NCBI GenBank assembly: GCA_947501475.1
Contig: CANMWA010000005.1
Location: forward strand, 62,001-126,000
Reading direction: 5' to 3'
DNA: 64,000 nt
From: an uncultured Aquimarina sp.
GTDB taxonomy: Bacteria > Bacteroidota > Bacteroidia > Flavobacteriales > Flavobacteriaceae
Positions within the stretch are counted from its first letter, which is position 1, and every line of letters starts with the position of its first letter. The notes below the pieces were generated by a model, which was not told where the DNA came from, did not search any database, and worked only from the letters and a program-made list of their open reading frames with translations. Position numbers and translations under genes: made by a program. Below are positions 32,102 through 42,064 of this stretch, one piece after another.

Positions 32102-33922
32102 ATGAATCTAGCTACCATTGATATTGTAATAATTCTATGCTACATTGTTATTACGCTTCTTTTTGGATTTTATGTTTCTAAAAAAGCATCAAAAGATATA
32201 AAATCTTATTTCCTTGGCGGAAATGAAATCCCCTGGTACTATCTCGGGTTGTCTAATGCCTCTGGTATGTTTGATATCTCAGGGACTATGTGGGCGGTCA
32301 CTGCGATGTTTGTCTATGGACTTAAAAGTGCTTGGTTACCTTGGTTATGGCCAGTATGGAATCAAGTCTTTGTTATGATATTTTTGGCAGCCTGGTTACG
32401 ACGATCTAATGTGATGACCGGTGCTCAATGGATAACCTATCGATTTGGAAAAGACCTGGGAGCACGCCTATCTCATATTATTGTTACCATTTTTGCGATT
32501 ATAAGCACATTGGGTTTTATTGCTTATTTTTTTGAAGGAATAGGAAAATTTGCTACCATATTTTTTCCTTGGGATTTATCATTTAATCTGGCTACGTTAC
32601 TAATTTCCTCAGAACAATCTTATGCGCTTATCATTATTGCTGTTACCACGATATATACATTAAAAGGCGGAATGTATAGTGTAGTAGGAACCGAAGTGAT
32701 TCAGTTTATTATTATGACTATTTCTTGTCTTGTAATTGGATACATAGCATTCAATTCTGTTACGGTAGAACAAATAACAGATGCAGTCCCCCCAAACTGG
32801 AAAGATTTGTTCTTTGGTATGGAATTAAACTTGGATTGGACTGGCTATATTGATAGTGTAAATACTAAGATTGAAGAAGATGGTTTTTCTCTCTTTGGAT
32901 TTTTATTTATGATGATGATTTTCAAAGGTATTTTTGCCAGTTTAGCTGGTCCAGTCCCAAGTTATGACATGCAACGTATTTTATCTACTAGAAATGAAGT
33001 AGAAGCCTCTAAAATGAGTGGACTAACAATAATTGTATTATCAATACCGCGTTATCTTATGATTACAGGTTTTGCAATTTTAGGACTAGTATATTTAGGT
33101 CCCGAATTACAAATAGCCGGATCCGGAATAGATTTTGAAACCATATTGCCAATAGCAATTCAGCGCTTCGTTCCTATTGGTCTTAAAGGGTTATTATTGG
33201 CAGGGTTATTAGCAGCTTTTATGGGGACATTTGCTGCCTTTATCAATGCAGCACCAGCATATTTGGTAAATGATATCTATAAAAAATATATAAAACCAAA
33301 TGCCTCTAATAAAACCTATATCAGGTTTAGTTATCTATCATCAATACTTATTGTAAGTATAGGGCTACTATTTGGGTTTTTTGCCTCATCCATTAATACA
33401 CTTACGGTATGGTTAACCTCTGCATTATATGGAGGATATGCGGCGGCAAATATGTTGAAATGGATTTGGTGGCGTTTTAACTCTTATGGTTATTTTGGCG
33501 GAATGTTGGCGGGCCTCATTGCTGCTTCAATTGTACCTCAGTTTTTTCCGGAAACATCTGCTATTTATTTATTTCCGATAATATTAATGGTCTCATTTAC
33601 TGGATGTTTGTTAGGTGTTTGCCTTGGGAAACCTGATGACATAGAGGTCTTGAAAAACTTTTACAAAACTACAAAACCATGGGGCTTTTGGAAACCCATT
33701 TGTGATGAATTAAAAAAAGAAGACCCAAGTTTCACGACAAATACAGATTTTTGGAGAGACATGTTTAATTGTTTGATCGGTGTCATTTGGCAAATGACCT
33801 TTGTTTTGATTCCGATATATCTTCTAATTAAAGAGTATTATCATTTAGGAACTGTAATGATCTTGATGGTAGTTACCTCTGTGATTTTGAAGCGAACATG
33901 GTATGATAAATTAGCGAAATAA
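32102..33922 (+). CDS. Sodium:solute symporter (SSS family), sugar-type
   Basis: The 606-residue inner-membrane protein has about 14 helices. It shows the SSS features: FLGGNEIPWYYLGLSNASGM in helix 1-2, a central LKGGMYSVVGTEVIQF, GLKGLLLAGLLAAFMGTFAA, and an amphipathic C-terminus with two further helices. It resembles SGLT-like transporters of sugar loci. It is coupled to GH92-1 and likely imports mannose or a small mannoside with sodium. The substrate is inferred from context. Confidence 0.92.
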   Translation: MNLATIDIVIILCYIVITLLFGFYVSKKASKDIKSYFLGGNEIPWYYLGLSNASGMFDISGTMWAVTAMFVYGLKSAWLPWLWPVWNQVFVMIFLAAWLRRSNVMTGAQWITYRFGKDLGARLSHIIVTIFAIISTLGFIAYFFEGIGKFATIFFPWDLSFNLATLLISSEQSYALIIIAVTTIYTLKGGMYSVVGTEVIQFIIMTISCLVIGYIAFNSVTVEQITDAVPPNWKDLFFGMELNLDWTGYIDSVNTKIEEDGFSLFGFLFMMMIFKGIFASLAGPVPSYDMQRILSTRNEVEASKMSGLTIIVLSIPRYLMITGFAILGLVYLGPELQIAGSGIDFETILPIAIQRFVPIGLKGLLLAGLLAAFMGTFAAFINAAPAYLVNDIYKKYIKPNASNKTYIRFSYLSSILIVSIGLLFGFFASSINTLTVWLTSALYGGYAAANMLKWIWWRFNSYGYFGGMLAGLIAASIVPQFFPETSAIYLFPIILMVSFTGCLLGVCLGKPDDIEVLKNFYKTTKPWGFWKPICDELKKEDPSFTTNTDFWRDMFNCLIGVIWQMTFVLIPIYLLIKEYYHLGTVMILMVVTSVILKRTWYDKLAK

Positions 33923-33998
33923 GAAACGAGAATAATGATATTTAGAACGTAAAAGAATAACTTGGTGCACTAATTAAAATCAATTAATCAAATATATT

Positions 33999-36431
33999 AT
34001 GAAAACACACAAACTCATTTTTCAGTATGTATTATTGCCATTATTGATGGTCATAAGTACTCAGCTTATGGGGCAGGAATCTGCAATTTATGCCGGAGGC
34101 CCTATTTATAATAACAGAAACAGTTCAATCAATGAATTGCGTAATTCTGGATATACCACAGTAATCGTATGGACAATTCATATCGAAGCGAATGGTGATT
34201 TAGGATTTAATGGAGAGTTTCCATTAGTAAAAAATGGAGTATACGTAGGAGGTCAATCATATCCTAATTTCCCTAATGATGTTGCAAGGTTGAAAGTAGC
34301 TCCAACATCGATTAACAGAGTCGAATTTGGTCTAAGTTCTGCAGGTTCGGGGACTTTTACAGCAGTGCGAAATTTCTATAATTCAGAAGGATTTGGTCCC
34401 GGAACAACATTGTATAAAAATTTTGCGGCACTCAAAGCCGCTATTCCGGCTATAGATGCCTTTAATAATGATGATGAGAGTACATATCATGTTGCTTCAG
34501 CAGTTGCGTTTACAAAAATGTTGGCAGGGCTTGGATTTAAAAATGCAATAGTACCCTATACCAGAAGTAGTTTTTGGAGCGCTTTAGTAAGTCAGGTAAA
34601 TGCAACATACCCTGGTAATATTGATAGAAATTATTTACAATGTTATGCCGGCGGCGGCGGAAATAATCCATGTTCATCATCCTGGGACTTTGGGATCCCC
34701 GTATACCCTGGTTTATGGGGAGGATCTGGGCAATCAAGTGTTGGTGCGGTTGAAAGTAGAATGAATACCTGGCAAAATAGCTGTGGCATTACAGGAGGTT
34801 TTATGTGGATCTATGATGATTTTGATAATAGTTCGGCTGTAGCTGCTTATGCTGCTGCAATTAATAATGCACTTTCTCCGGGTAGTGCTCCCGGAGCTGC
34901 AGGTTCACCTAACCCTTCTAGTGGAGCAACAAATGTTAGTAAAAATATTAATCTAAGTTGGTCTGCTGGATCAGGAGCTACGTCTCATGATGTATATTTT
35001 GGTACGAGTTCTTCTTTAGGATCAGGAAGCTTTCAAGGAAATCAGTCAAACACGTCATTTTCTCCAGGAACATTAAACTCTAATACGACATACTATTGGA
35101 GAATCAATGAAGTAAATGCTGCAGGAACTACTACAGGTTCAGTTTGGAGCTTTACGACCAGTAATTCTACTTCTACTTCTGTAGATCATACAGATCCGGT
35201 AGGAACAGGTACAATAACAGCAAGAGCCCAAATTAGTTCGGCAGAAAGTGCGCAAAGGGCTTTTGATAACCTAGCCACAAACGGAACACAGAATTCTAGC
35301 TGGAGTAAATGGTTAGATAATGGAGGAACACCAAGTACTTCAAACCCAAGTTGGATTCAGATTCGATTACCAGGAGCGGTAATTGTAAATAAATTGGCTA
35401 TGGTGAGTGCGAATGATGAATCTGGAAGAGATCCCGAAAACTTCAATATACAAGGATCTAATAATGGTACTAATTGGACTACATTAGCTAGTTGGTCAGG
35501 GCAAACTTGGTCAAACCGTTTTCAACGAAAGGAATTTAACTTTACCAATACTGCCAATTATTCCTACTACCGTGTAAATACAACAAAGAACAGAGGAGGA
35601 GGAAGTATGACTCAAATATGTGAGATCGAACTTATTGGTCCAGAAGGGACTACTAATCCTCCAGGAGGATGTAGTGGATGTATTGATTTTGATTCAGTTA
35701 CGTTAACATCATATTCGAATCAAGATTCTAATGGTACCTATTTTATTGAAGATAATGGAGATACTGCTCGTTTGGTTAATAATACCTGGAAACGTTCAAC
35801 AACTAGCTACACGATTACTCCAAATACGGTGGTAGAATTCGAATTCAAAAGTACAAACGAAGGAGAAATTCATGGTATTGGTTTCGATGAAGATAATTCA
35901 TTGAGTAGTAATAGGATTTTTAAAGTACATGGTACTCAAAATTGGGGGATTCGAACATACGATAACTATAATAACGCTGGCAGCTATAAGACGTATGTAA
36001 TTCCTGTAGGAAATTCATATACAGGAAACGCTATGAACTTGATTCTTGTCAATGATAATGATGCTGGAAGCGGTAATAATAGTTCTTTTAAGAACATAAA
36101 AATTTATGAAAACCCAGGAATAAGAATGGCATCTTTGGCTACTAATAAGGCAATTGTAAATGAATTAGACGATGAACCTATTGCAACCAGTAATTCCATA
36201 ACATATACAAACCCTGTAAAAAATCAAATACAATTGAAATTACCAAATGGTCATGGGTTTACCAATGTAAAAATATATACTATTCATGGGCAATTAATTA
36301 CAGAAAGAATTATAAAAGACGAGGAGAGTTCTATAGAATTTGGTTCACTTGGATATCTAAAAGGAGGAATACTGCTATTAACGCTTGAAAGTAAAAAAGG
36401 AGCAGTGACCTATAAATTAATTAAAGAATAG
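33999..36431 (+). CDS. Secreted GH18-like endoglycosidase with FN3-like, F5/8C domains and T9SS tail
   Basis: The 810-residue protein has a signal peptide ending near LMGQ. Residues 25-290 look like a GH18 TIM barrel: D153-A-F-N156-N-D158-D-E160 matches DxxDxDxE with Asn at the second Asp, in the DDE form seen in Endo H (DGVDFDDE). The barrel ends with GGFMWIYDDFD. Then come a fibronectin-like domain (300-393), an F5/8C/CBM32 domain (395-550), a further beta-sandwich (560-705) and a type A sorting domain (730-810) for type IX export to the surface. It would cut the chitobiose core of N-glycans, the first step of the locus. This specificity is inference. Confidence 0.7.
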   Translation: MKTHKLIFQYVLLPLLMVISTQLMGQESAIYAGGPIYNNRNSSINELRNSGYTTVIVWTIHIEANGDLGFNGEFPLVKNGVYVGGQSYPNFPNDVARLKVAPTSINRVEFGLSSAGSGTFTAVRNFYNSEGFGPGTTLYKNFAALKAAIPAIDAFNNDDESTYHVASAVAFTKMLAGLGFKNAIVPYTRSSFWSALVSQVNATYPGNIDRNYLQCYAGGGGNNPCSSSWDFGIPVYPGLWGGSGQSSVGAVESRMNTWQNSCGITGGFMWIYDDFDNSSAVAAYAAAINNALSPGSAPGAAGSPNPSSGATNVSKNINLSWSAGSGATSHDVYFGTSSSLGSGSFQGNQSNTSFSPGTLNSNTTYYWRINEVNAAGTTTGSVWSFTTSNSTSTSVDHTDPVGTGTITARAQISSAESAQRAFDNLATNGTQNSSWSKWLDNGGTPSTSNPSWIQIRLPGAVIVNKLAMVSANDESGRDPENFNIQGSNNGTNWTTLASWSGQTWSNRFQRKEFNFTNTANYSYYRVNTTKNRGGGSMTQICEIELIGPEGTTNPPGGCSGCIDFDSVTLTSYSNQDSNGTYFIEDNGDTARLVNNTWKRSTTSYTITPNTVVEFEFKSTNEGEIHGIGFDEDNSLSSNRIFKVHGTQNWGIRTYDNYNNAGSYKTYVIPVGNSYTGNAMNLILVNDNDAGSGNNSSFKNIKIYENPGIRMASLATNKAIVNELDDEPIATSNSITYTNPVKNQIQLKLPNGHGFTNVKIYTIHGQLITERIIKDEESSIEFGSLGYLKGGILLLTLESKKGAVTYKLIKE

Positions 36432-36441
36432 ATTAGTTACA

Positions 36442-36535
36442 AGGTTTTATAAACCTGTTATCATATCGAGCAGAGTCGAAATGTTTACCAGATTTTTGAG
36501 GTAAATAGTGTTTCATAGCCCATGGCTCTGCTTGA
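36442..36535. repeat. Intergenic inverted repeats before GH130
   Basis: AGGTTT/AAACCT (36442-36447, 36451-36456) gives a small hairpin. TCGAGCAGAG (36466-36475) pairs with CTCTGCTTGA (36526-36535) with one wobble. The TCGAGCAGAGTCGAAATG wording is a common flavobacterial repeat core. Confidence 0.5.
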
Positions 36536-36584
36536 GTTGATGGTAAAATCATTTTTAAAGTCTTTAAACATTAAATAAATACAT

Positions 36585-37553
36585 GTGAAAAAAGAAATCC
36601 CATGGCAGGATAAGCCCGAAGGATGTACTGATATCATTTGGCGATATTCTGAAAACCCAATAATAATAAGAAATGCTATACCCAAATCGAATAGTATTTT
36701 TAACAGTGCAGTTATACCTTTTGAAGATGGTTATGCTGGGGTTTTTAGATGCGATAATACCGCAGTACAGATGAATATTTTTGCAGGGTTTAGTAAGAAT
36801 GGAATCGATTGGGAGATTAACCACAAACCCATTGTAATGAATGCGGGAAATACCGAAATGATCGATTCGGATTATAAATACGATCCTCGGGTTACCTTTA
36901 TTGAAGATCGATATTGGATTACTTGGTGTAATGGATATTATGGACCAACAATTGGGATTGCATACACCTTTGATTTTAAAGAGTTTTTTCAGTGCGAAAA
37001 TGCTTTTTTACCCTTTAATAGAAACGGAGTATTGTTTCCAGAAAAAATTGATGGTAAATATGCAATGCTAAGCAGGCCAAGCGATAATGGTCATACCCCT
37101 TTTGGAGATATTTTTATTAGCTATAGCCCAGATATGAAATATTGGGGCGAACATAGAAATGTAATGCAAGTAACTCCGTTTGAAGTGAGTGCCTGGCAAT
37201 GTACAAAGATTGGAGCAGGGTCAGTCCCATTTCTTACAGATGAAGGCTGGTTGATGTTCTACCATGGTGTCATAAATACCTGTAATGGATTCAGGTATGC
37301 TATGGGAGCCGCGATTTTAGATAAAAATCGCCCAGATAAAGTAAAATATAGAACAAAACCATACTTACTAACTCCGTCTATGTCATATGAACAGGTTGGA
37401 GATGTTCCTAATGTGATATTTCCATGTGCTACATTACAGGATGTAAAACAGGATAAAGTAGTGATTTATTATGGAGCGGCAGATACCGTAGTAGCAATTG
37501 CTTTTGGAAGAATAAGTGAAATTATAAAGTTTACTAAAGAAAATACACTATAG
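36585..37553 (+). CDS. GH130 mannoside phosphorylase or hydrolase
   Basis: The 322-residue cytoplasmic five-blade propeller starts at GTG (36585). Seen: [39 protein letters not shown] with catalytic Asp100, [20 protein letters not shown], and [18 protein letters not shown] at the end. It resembles the subfamily that phosphorolyses Man-beta-1,4-GlcNAc from the N-glycan core (as in human-gut Bacteroides UhgbMP). With no signal peptide it would act on imported core disaccharide. A hydrolytic GH130 is possible; the residues deciding this are not clear to me. Confidence 0.9.
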   Translation: MKKEIPWQDKPEGCTDIIWRYSENPIIIRNAIPKSNSIFNSAVIPFEDGYAGVFRCDNTAVQMNIFAGFSKNGIDWEINHKPIVMNAGNTEMIDSDYKYDPRVTFIEDRYWITWCNGYYGPTIGIAYTFDFKEFFQCENAFLPFNRNGVLFPEKIDGKYAMLSRPSDNGHTPFGDIFISYSPDMKYWGEHRNVMQVTPFEVSAWQCTKIGAGSVPFLTDEGWLMFYHGVINTCNGFRYAMGAAILDKNRPDKVKYRTKPYLLTPSMSYEQVGDVPNVIFPCATLQDVKQDKVVIYYGAADTVVAIAFGRISEIIKFTKENTL

Positions 37554-37557
37554 TATA

Positions 37558-38655
37558 ATGAGGATCGACTTAAGTTATTTTTATAGTAAGATATTTTTTG
37601 TTACCATGATTTTTCTTGTCGTAATGATATCGTATGGGCAGTCTAATACTACTAAAATATTTCCTAAATCCTATATTGCTTATCATACTGCCGAGCAAAT
37701 TACAATTGACGGATTATCCTCAGAAAACTCATGGAAAAAATCTAAGTCTACTGATTTGTTTGTAGATATTGAAGGAAGCAAAATTCCAAAATATAAGACA
37801 TCAGTAAAAATGTTATGGGATGATGAATATTTGTATTTTTTTGCAGAAATGGAGGAACCTCATGTGTGGGGAAATCTAAAACAAAGAGATACTATTATTT
37901 TTTATAACAACGATTTTGAAATTTTTATTGACCCCGATAATGATACTCATAATTATTATGAGTTTGAGATAAATGCTTTGAACACACTTTGGGATTTATT
38001 TATAACAAAACCTTATAGAGAAGGCACACCAATATTAAACGATTGGGATGCCAATGGGTTTCAATCGGCAGTACAATTAAATGGAACACTAAACAATCCT
38101 AATGATATAGATAAAGGATGGTCTATAGAAATTGCAATTCCGTTTAAAGCTTTTAAAACATCATACTATCATAAAAATGTCCCTAAAAATAAATTTTGGA
38201 GAGTTAACTTCTCTAGAGTGAACTGGGATTTTGACCTTCAGAATAATAGATATTATAGAAAAAAAGACGAAAAAGGAAAATTTAAACCCGAATATAATTG
38301 GGTGTGGTCTCCAATAGGGGTAATCAATATGCATCGACCAGAAGATTGGGGATATGTGTATTTCTCATCAAAAAAAGTAGGAGAGCAGGATACCTTCAAA
38401 ATACCCAAAGATGAAAAGACAAAACAACTTTTATATCTTTTGTATAGAAATCAGAAAGCATATTATAAAAAAAATAAACGTTGGGCAATAACATGTAATG
38501 AGTTATTACAAAACGACCCTGAAATTGAAGGAAAAAAGGTGCTGTTAACTATAGAAAATCATCAAACCGGATGGAATATAACAGCGATAAGCCCTTTTAC
38601 AAACAAATTATACGTGATAAGAGAAGATGGTAGAATTATTCAAAAAGAAGATTAA
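37558..38655 (+). CDS. Secreted CBM9-like carbohydrate-binding protein
   Basis: The 365-residue protein has a signal peptide (cleavage near SYGQ) and a CBM9-like fold: ITIDGLSSENSWKKSKSTDL, MLWDDEYLYFFAEMEEPHVW, IFYNNDFEIFIDPDNDTHNY and YEFEINALNTLWDLF. A C-terminal region (250-365) has IRE-type beta strands, unassigned. Such proteins accompany glycoside hydrolases and bind sugar ends at the surface. It starts five bases after the GH130 stop and is followed two bases later by the next gene. Confidence 0.82.
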   Translation: MRIDLSYFYSKIFFVTMIFLVVMISYGQSNTTKIFPKSYIAYHTAEQITIDGLSSENSWKKSKSTDLFVDIEGSKIPKYKTSVKMLWDDEYLYFFAEMEEPHVWGNLKQRDTIIFYNNDFEIFIDPDNDTHNYYEFEINALNTLWDLFITKPYREGTPILNDWDANGFQSAVQLNGTLNNPNDIDKGWSIEIAIPFKAFKTSYYHKNVPKNKFWRVNFSRVNWDFDLQNNRYYRKKDEKGKFKPEYNWVWSPIGVINMHRPEDWGYVYFSSKKVGEQDTFKIPKDEKTKQLLYLLYRNQKAYYKKNKRWAITCNELLQNDPEIEGKKVLLTIENHQTGWNITAISPFTNKLYVIREDGRIIQKED

Positions 38656-38657
38656 TC

Positions 38658-39761
38658 ATGAAGATCGTCAAAATTTTATTTTTACTTAGTGTATTAGTCA
38701 GCATAAGTTGTGCACCTGAAAAAGAAGAACAAAAAAATATAAAAACAGTTACAGAGATGAAGACAGCACCATTTAAATACTGGACTTGGATAACGGCTGA
38801 TCCTTCAAAATCTAACAAAGAGTATATAGAAGAATTCAAAAAATATAAAGAGAACGGGATAGATGCAGTATTGATCAATACCTTGGCAAATCCTCAAGTT
38901 TTAAGAAAACTAACTCCTTTAGCAATAAAAGAAGGATTAGAAGTCCATGCCTGGATGTTTACCATGAATAGACCAGGAGATGAAATAGCATTACAACATC
39001 CCGAATGGTATGCGGTGAGTAAAGAAGGGAAATCATGTTACGATACACGACCTTATATAGCGTATTATCAATGGTTGTGTCCAACCAGAACAGCATCTAG
39101 GAAACATATTTTAAGATTGGTTGAAAATCTGGCAAAAGTTGATGGGATTACAAGTGTGCATTTAGATTATATCAGATATTCTGATATATACTTACCTATA
39201 GGGTTATTGCCAAAATATAACTTAGTACAAGATCAAGAATTACCCGAATTTGATTTTTGCTATTGTGATGTATGTGTTGAAACATTCGAAAAAGAGCATC
39301 ATAAAAATCCAAGAGATCTTAAAAATCCAGCTATTGATATGGAGTGGAAGCAATTTCGACTTAACCAGGTTAAAAAAGTAGTAGATGAAGCATACATAAT
39401 AGCGCACAAGTATGATAAGAAATTAACTGCAGCCGTATTTCCATACCCAGAAATGGCAGACCACATGGTACGACAACGTTGGGATAAATGGAATGTAGAT
39501 GAGGTGCTACCCATGATATACCATAATTTTTATAACGAAGGAGTTGATTGGATAGGTTTTGCAACCAGGCAAGGAGTAAAAGATCTCAAAGGAAAGCATA
39601 CCAAATTGCATACAGGAATTTATTTGCCGCCCATGAGTGCAAGAGATGTTTCTAAAGCGATACAACTAGCAAAAGATAATGGAGCAGAAGGAATATCGTT
39701 TTTTGATGGTAAAGCAATAACAGATAAACAATTTGAAGTAATAAAAGCATCAAAAAAATAA
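38658..39761 (+). CDS. GHL10-like TIM-barrel lipoprotein
   Basis: The 367-residue lipoprotein (Cys18) has a TIM barrel of the glycosyl-hydrolase-like 10 type: FKYWTWITADPSKSNKEYIE, GIDAVLINTLANP, GLEVHAWMFTMNRPG, ITSVHLDYIRYSD (acidic strand end), FPYPEMADHMVRQRWDKWNV, and LHTGIYLPPMS. HLDYIRY is the usual core motif; the function of this group is poorly known, and members are thought to act on glycans. An internal CYCDVC could bind metal or form a disulfide. It is in tight operon order with the CBM9-like gene. Confidence 0.72.
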   Translation: MKIVKILFLLSVLVSISCAPEKEEQKNIKTVTEMKTAPFKYWTWITADPSKSNKEYIEEFKKYKENGIDAVLINTLANPQVLRKLTPLAIKEGLEVHAWMFTMNRPGDEIALQHPEWYAVSKEGKSCYDTRPYIAYYQWLCPTRTASRKHILRLVENLAKVDGITSVHLDYIRYSDIYLPIGLLPKYNLVQDQELPEFDFCYCDVCVETFEKEHHKNPRDLKNPAIDMEWKQFRLNQVKKVVDEAYIIAHKYDKKLTAAVFPYPEMADHMVRQRWDKWNVDEVLPMIYHNFYNEGVDWIGFATRQGVKDLKGKHTKLHTGIYLPPMSARDVSKAIQLAKDNGAEGISFFDGKAITDKQFEVIKASKK

Positions 39762-39773
39762 ATTTTAAGACCA

Positions 39774-39809
39774 CTCCCTCTCCCTCTGGGAGAGGGCTGG
39801 GGTGAGGGC
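39774..39809. repeat. GGGAGAGGGCTGGGG-type repeat before GH92-2
   Basis: CCCTCTCCC and GGGAGAGGG pair perfectly (39776-39784, 39788-39796) around TCT, followed by CTGGGGTGAGGG. It ends three bases before the GH92-2 ATG. The same wording is scattered in many bacterial genomes and lies before trpD here. Confidence 0.8.
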
Positions 39810-39812
39810 TAT

Positions 39813-42062
39813 ATGAAATCATTTTATTTATATATTATCTTTGTTTTAAGCTTATATTCTTGTAAGCAAGAAGGGATTGATGTAAAATCACCTGAACGAT
39901 CACTAACCTCTTATGTAAATACATTTATTGGCACAGATGGCCCAGGCAACACTTATCCCGGAGCGACACTTCCATTCGGGATGGTGCAATTAAGCCCAGA
40001 CATAGGAATTCCCGGTTGGGATCGTATTGCAGGATATTATTACAAAGATTCTATTATTAGTGGCTTTTCTCATACACACTTATCTGGAACAGGAGCAGGG
40101 GATTTATATGATATTTTGGTGATGCCAACCAATAGTAAATTTTCAGAAAAAATAAAAGAAAATAATTATAAGCCGTTTTCTAAATTTAGCCATGATAAAG
40201 AATCGGCTACACCAGGATATTATACAGTCGATTTATTGGATTATGAAATAAAAGCAGAGCTTACAGCAACAAATAGGGTCGGTATACATCGGTATACTTT
40301 TCCAAAAGATTCACTTACTGCTATCTATGTAGATCTTGGATATGCAATCAATTGGGATAAACCAACAGATACTTATATAGAAAAGGTGAATGATCATACG
40401 ATACGAGGGTATCGTATGTCTACAGGTTGGGCAAAAGATCAACGTGTGTATTTTGTGATGCAATTTTCGAAACCATTTCAAAGCTATACGGTTTTTAAAG
40501 ATGATAAGATTGCTGTTCTCCCAATTCAAGGAAAAAACACTAAAATTGTTCTTAATTATGACATGTCCGAAGGAGAACAAATTATTATTAAAACGGGACT
40601 TTCTACTGCTAATTTTGAAGGAGCTCTAGCATCCTTGACCACAGAAACTACTGATTTCAATTTTGATAGCTATAAAAAAAATGCAAAGACAGTTTGGGAA
40701 AATGAATTAAAAAAAATAAAGATCACTACATCTAACAAGGATAAGAAAAGTGTTTTTTATACCATGATGTATCAATCCATGCTAGCACCAACATTATTAA
40801 GTGACCCTAACGGTGATTACAAAGGAGCAAATGATACTATTGTCAATGCCAAAGGATTTAATCGATACGATACATTTTCGTTATGGGACACCTTTAGGGC
40901 TGCACACCCATTATATACGATAATCCAACAAGAACGAGTGCCGGATATGATACTTTCGTTACTAGCACATTATCAGGAAACGGGGATATTACCAGTATGG
41001 TCTATGCAAGGAAATGAAACCAATATGATGATAGGATACCATGCCGTTCCTGTAATTGTAGATGCATACTTTAAAGGTTTTAAGTTTGATGCCGAATTGG
41101 CTTATAAAGCTTGTAAAGAAAGTGCTATGGTTAATGATAGGCAAATAGATGTTTATCAAGATTTAGGCTACATCCCGGTAGGGCAACATCATGAAAATTG
41201 GTCGGTTTCTAAAACGATGGAATATGCTTATGATGATTGGTGCATTGCCATGTTTGCTAAAGACTTAGGAAAGAAAGAAGACCATGATTATTTTTTAAAG
41301 CGGTCAGAAAACTGGAAGAATCTTTATAATGATAAAAGATCTTGGTTACAACCAAAAGATACTTTAGGTTCTTTTATAGAACCTTTTATCCCCAAAGAAT
41401 ATACGCCTTATTTCTGCGAAAGTAATGCCTGGCAATATTATTGGTTTGTGCCTCAGGATATAGAAGGATTAATCCAAAAAACAGGAGGAGAAGAACGATT
41501 TACCCAAAAACTAGATTCCATGTTTTCCTATGTTCCAGAACCCGGAGATAAATTACCGATATTCAGTACCGGAATGATAGGGCAGTATGCGCATGGTAAT
41601 GAACCTAGTCATCATGTGGCATATTTGTATAATTATATAAATCAACCTTCAAAAACACAAGAATTAACGCGTAGGATTCTAGATAAGCAATATAAAAATG
41701 AACCTAATGGTCATTGTGGTAACGAAGATTGCGGGCAAATGTCTTCGTGGTATGTTTTTAGCTCACTAGGGCTTTACCCCGTAAATCCTGCACAGGGAGT
41801 GTATCACTTGACTGCACCATTATTTAAAAGTGCTGAAATACAAGTGTTAGGAGACAAAACGTTTATAATTAGAGCAAAACATCTTTCTGACGAAAACAAA
41901 TATGTGAAAAGCATAATGCTAAATGGAAAACCATTAGATCGCATGTTTATAACACATAAAGAAATCATAAATGGAGGAGTTCTTGAATTTGAAATGAATA
42001 ATTTTCCGAATGATTCATTGTTTATAAAAGCCACAGTACCAAAACCAAACAAAATATATTGA
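39813..42062 (+). CDS. GH92 alpha-mannosidase lipoprotein 2
   Basis: The 749-residue lipoprotein (Cys17) resembles GH92-1 closely: GTDGPGNTYPGATLPFGMVQ, QYAHGNEPSHHVAYLY with acid Glu597, and GNEDCGQMSSWYVFSSLG with base Asp639. The EPSHH motif again points to alpha-1,2-mannose removal. The start lies just after a GC-rich hairpin repeat, and GGGGTGAGGG may act as an unusual ribosome-binding site. It is two bases from the asparaginase gene. Confidence 0.95.
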   Translation: MKSFYLYIIFVLSLYSCKQEGIDVKSPERSLTSYVNTFIGTDGPGNTYPGATLPFGMVQLSPDIGIPGWDRIAGYYYKDSIISGFSHTHLSGTGAGDLYDILVMPTNSKFSEKIKENNYKPFSKFSHDKESATPGYYTVDLLDYEIKAELTATNRVGIHRYTFPKDSLTAIYVDLGYAINWDKPTDTYIEKVNDHTIRGYRMSTGWAKDQRVYFVMQFSKPFQSYTVFKDDKIAVLPIQGKNTKIVLNYDMSEGEQIIIKTGLSTANFEGALASLTTETTDFNFDSYKKNAKTVWENELKKIKITTSNKDKKSVFYTMMYQSMLAPTLLSDPNGDYKGANDTIVNAKGFNRYDTFSLWDTFRAAHPLYTIIQQERVPDMILSLLAHYQETGILPVWSMQGNETNMMIGYHAVPVIVDAYFKGFKFDAELAYKACKESAMVNDRQIDVYQDLGYIPVGQHHENWSVSKTMEYAYDDWCIAMFAKDLGKKEDHDYFLKRSENWKNLYNDKRSWLQPKDTLGSFIEPFIPKEYTPYFCESNAWQYYWFVPQDIEGLIQKTGGEERFTQKLDSMFSYVPEPGDKLPIFSTGMIGQYAHGNEPSHHVAYLYNYINQPSKTQELTRRILDKQYKNEPNGHCGNEDCGQMSSWYVFSSLGLYPVNPAQGVYHLTAPLFKSAEIQVLGDKTFIIRAKHLSDENKYVKSIMLNGKPLDRMFITHKEIINGGVLEFEMNNFPNDSLFIKATVPKPNKIY

Positions 42063-42064
42063 TC

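Noticed and set aside
38658..39761. GH10 xylanase
   Set aside because: Only the GHL10-type barrel motifs are seen; the paired Glu motifs of true GH10 are missing.
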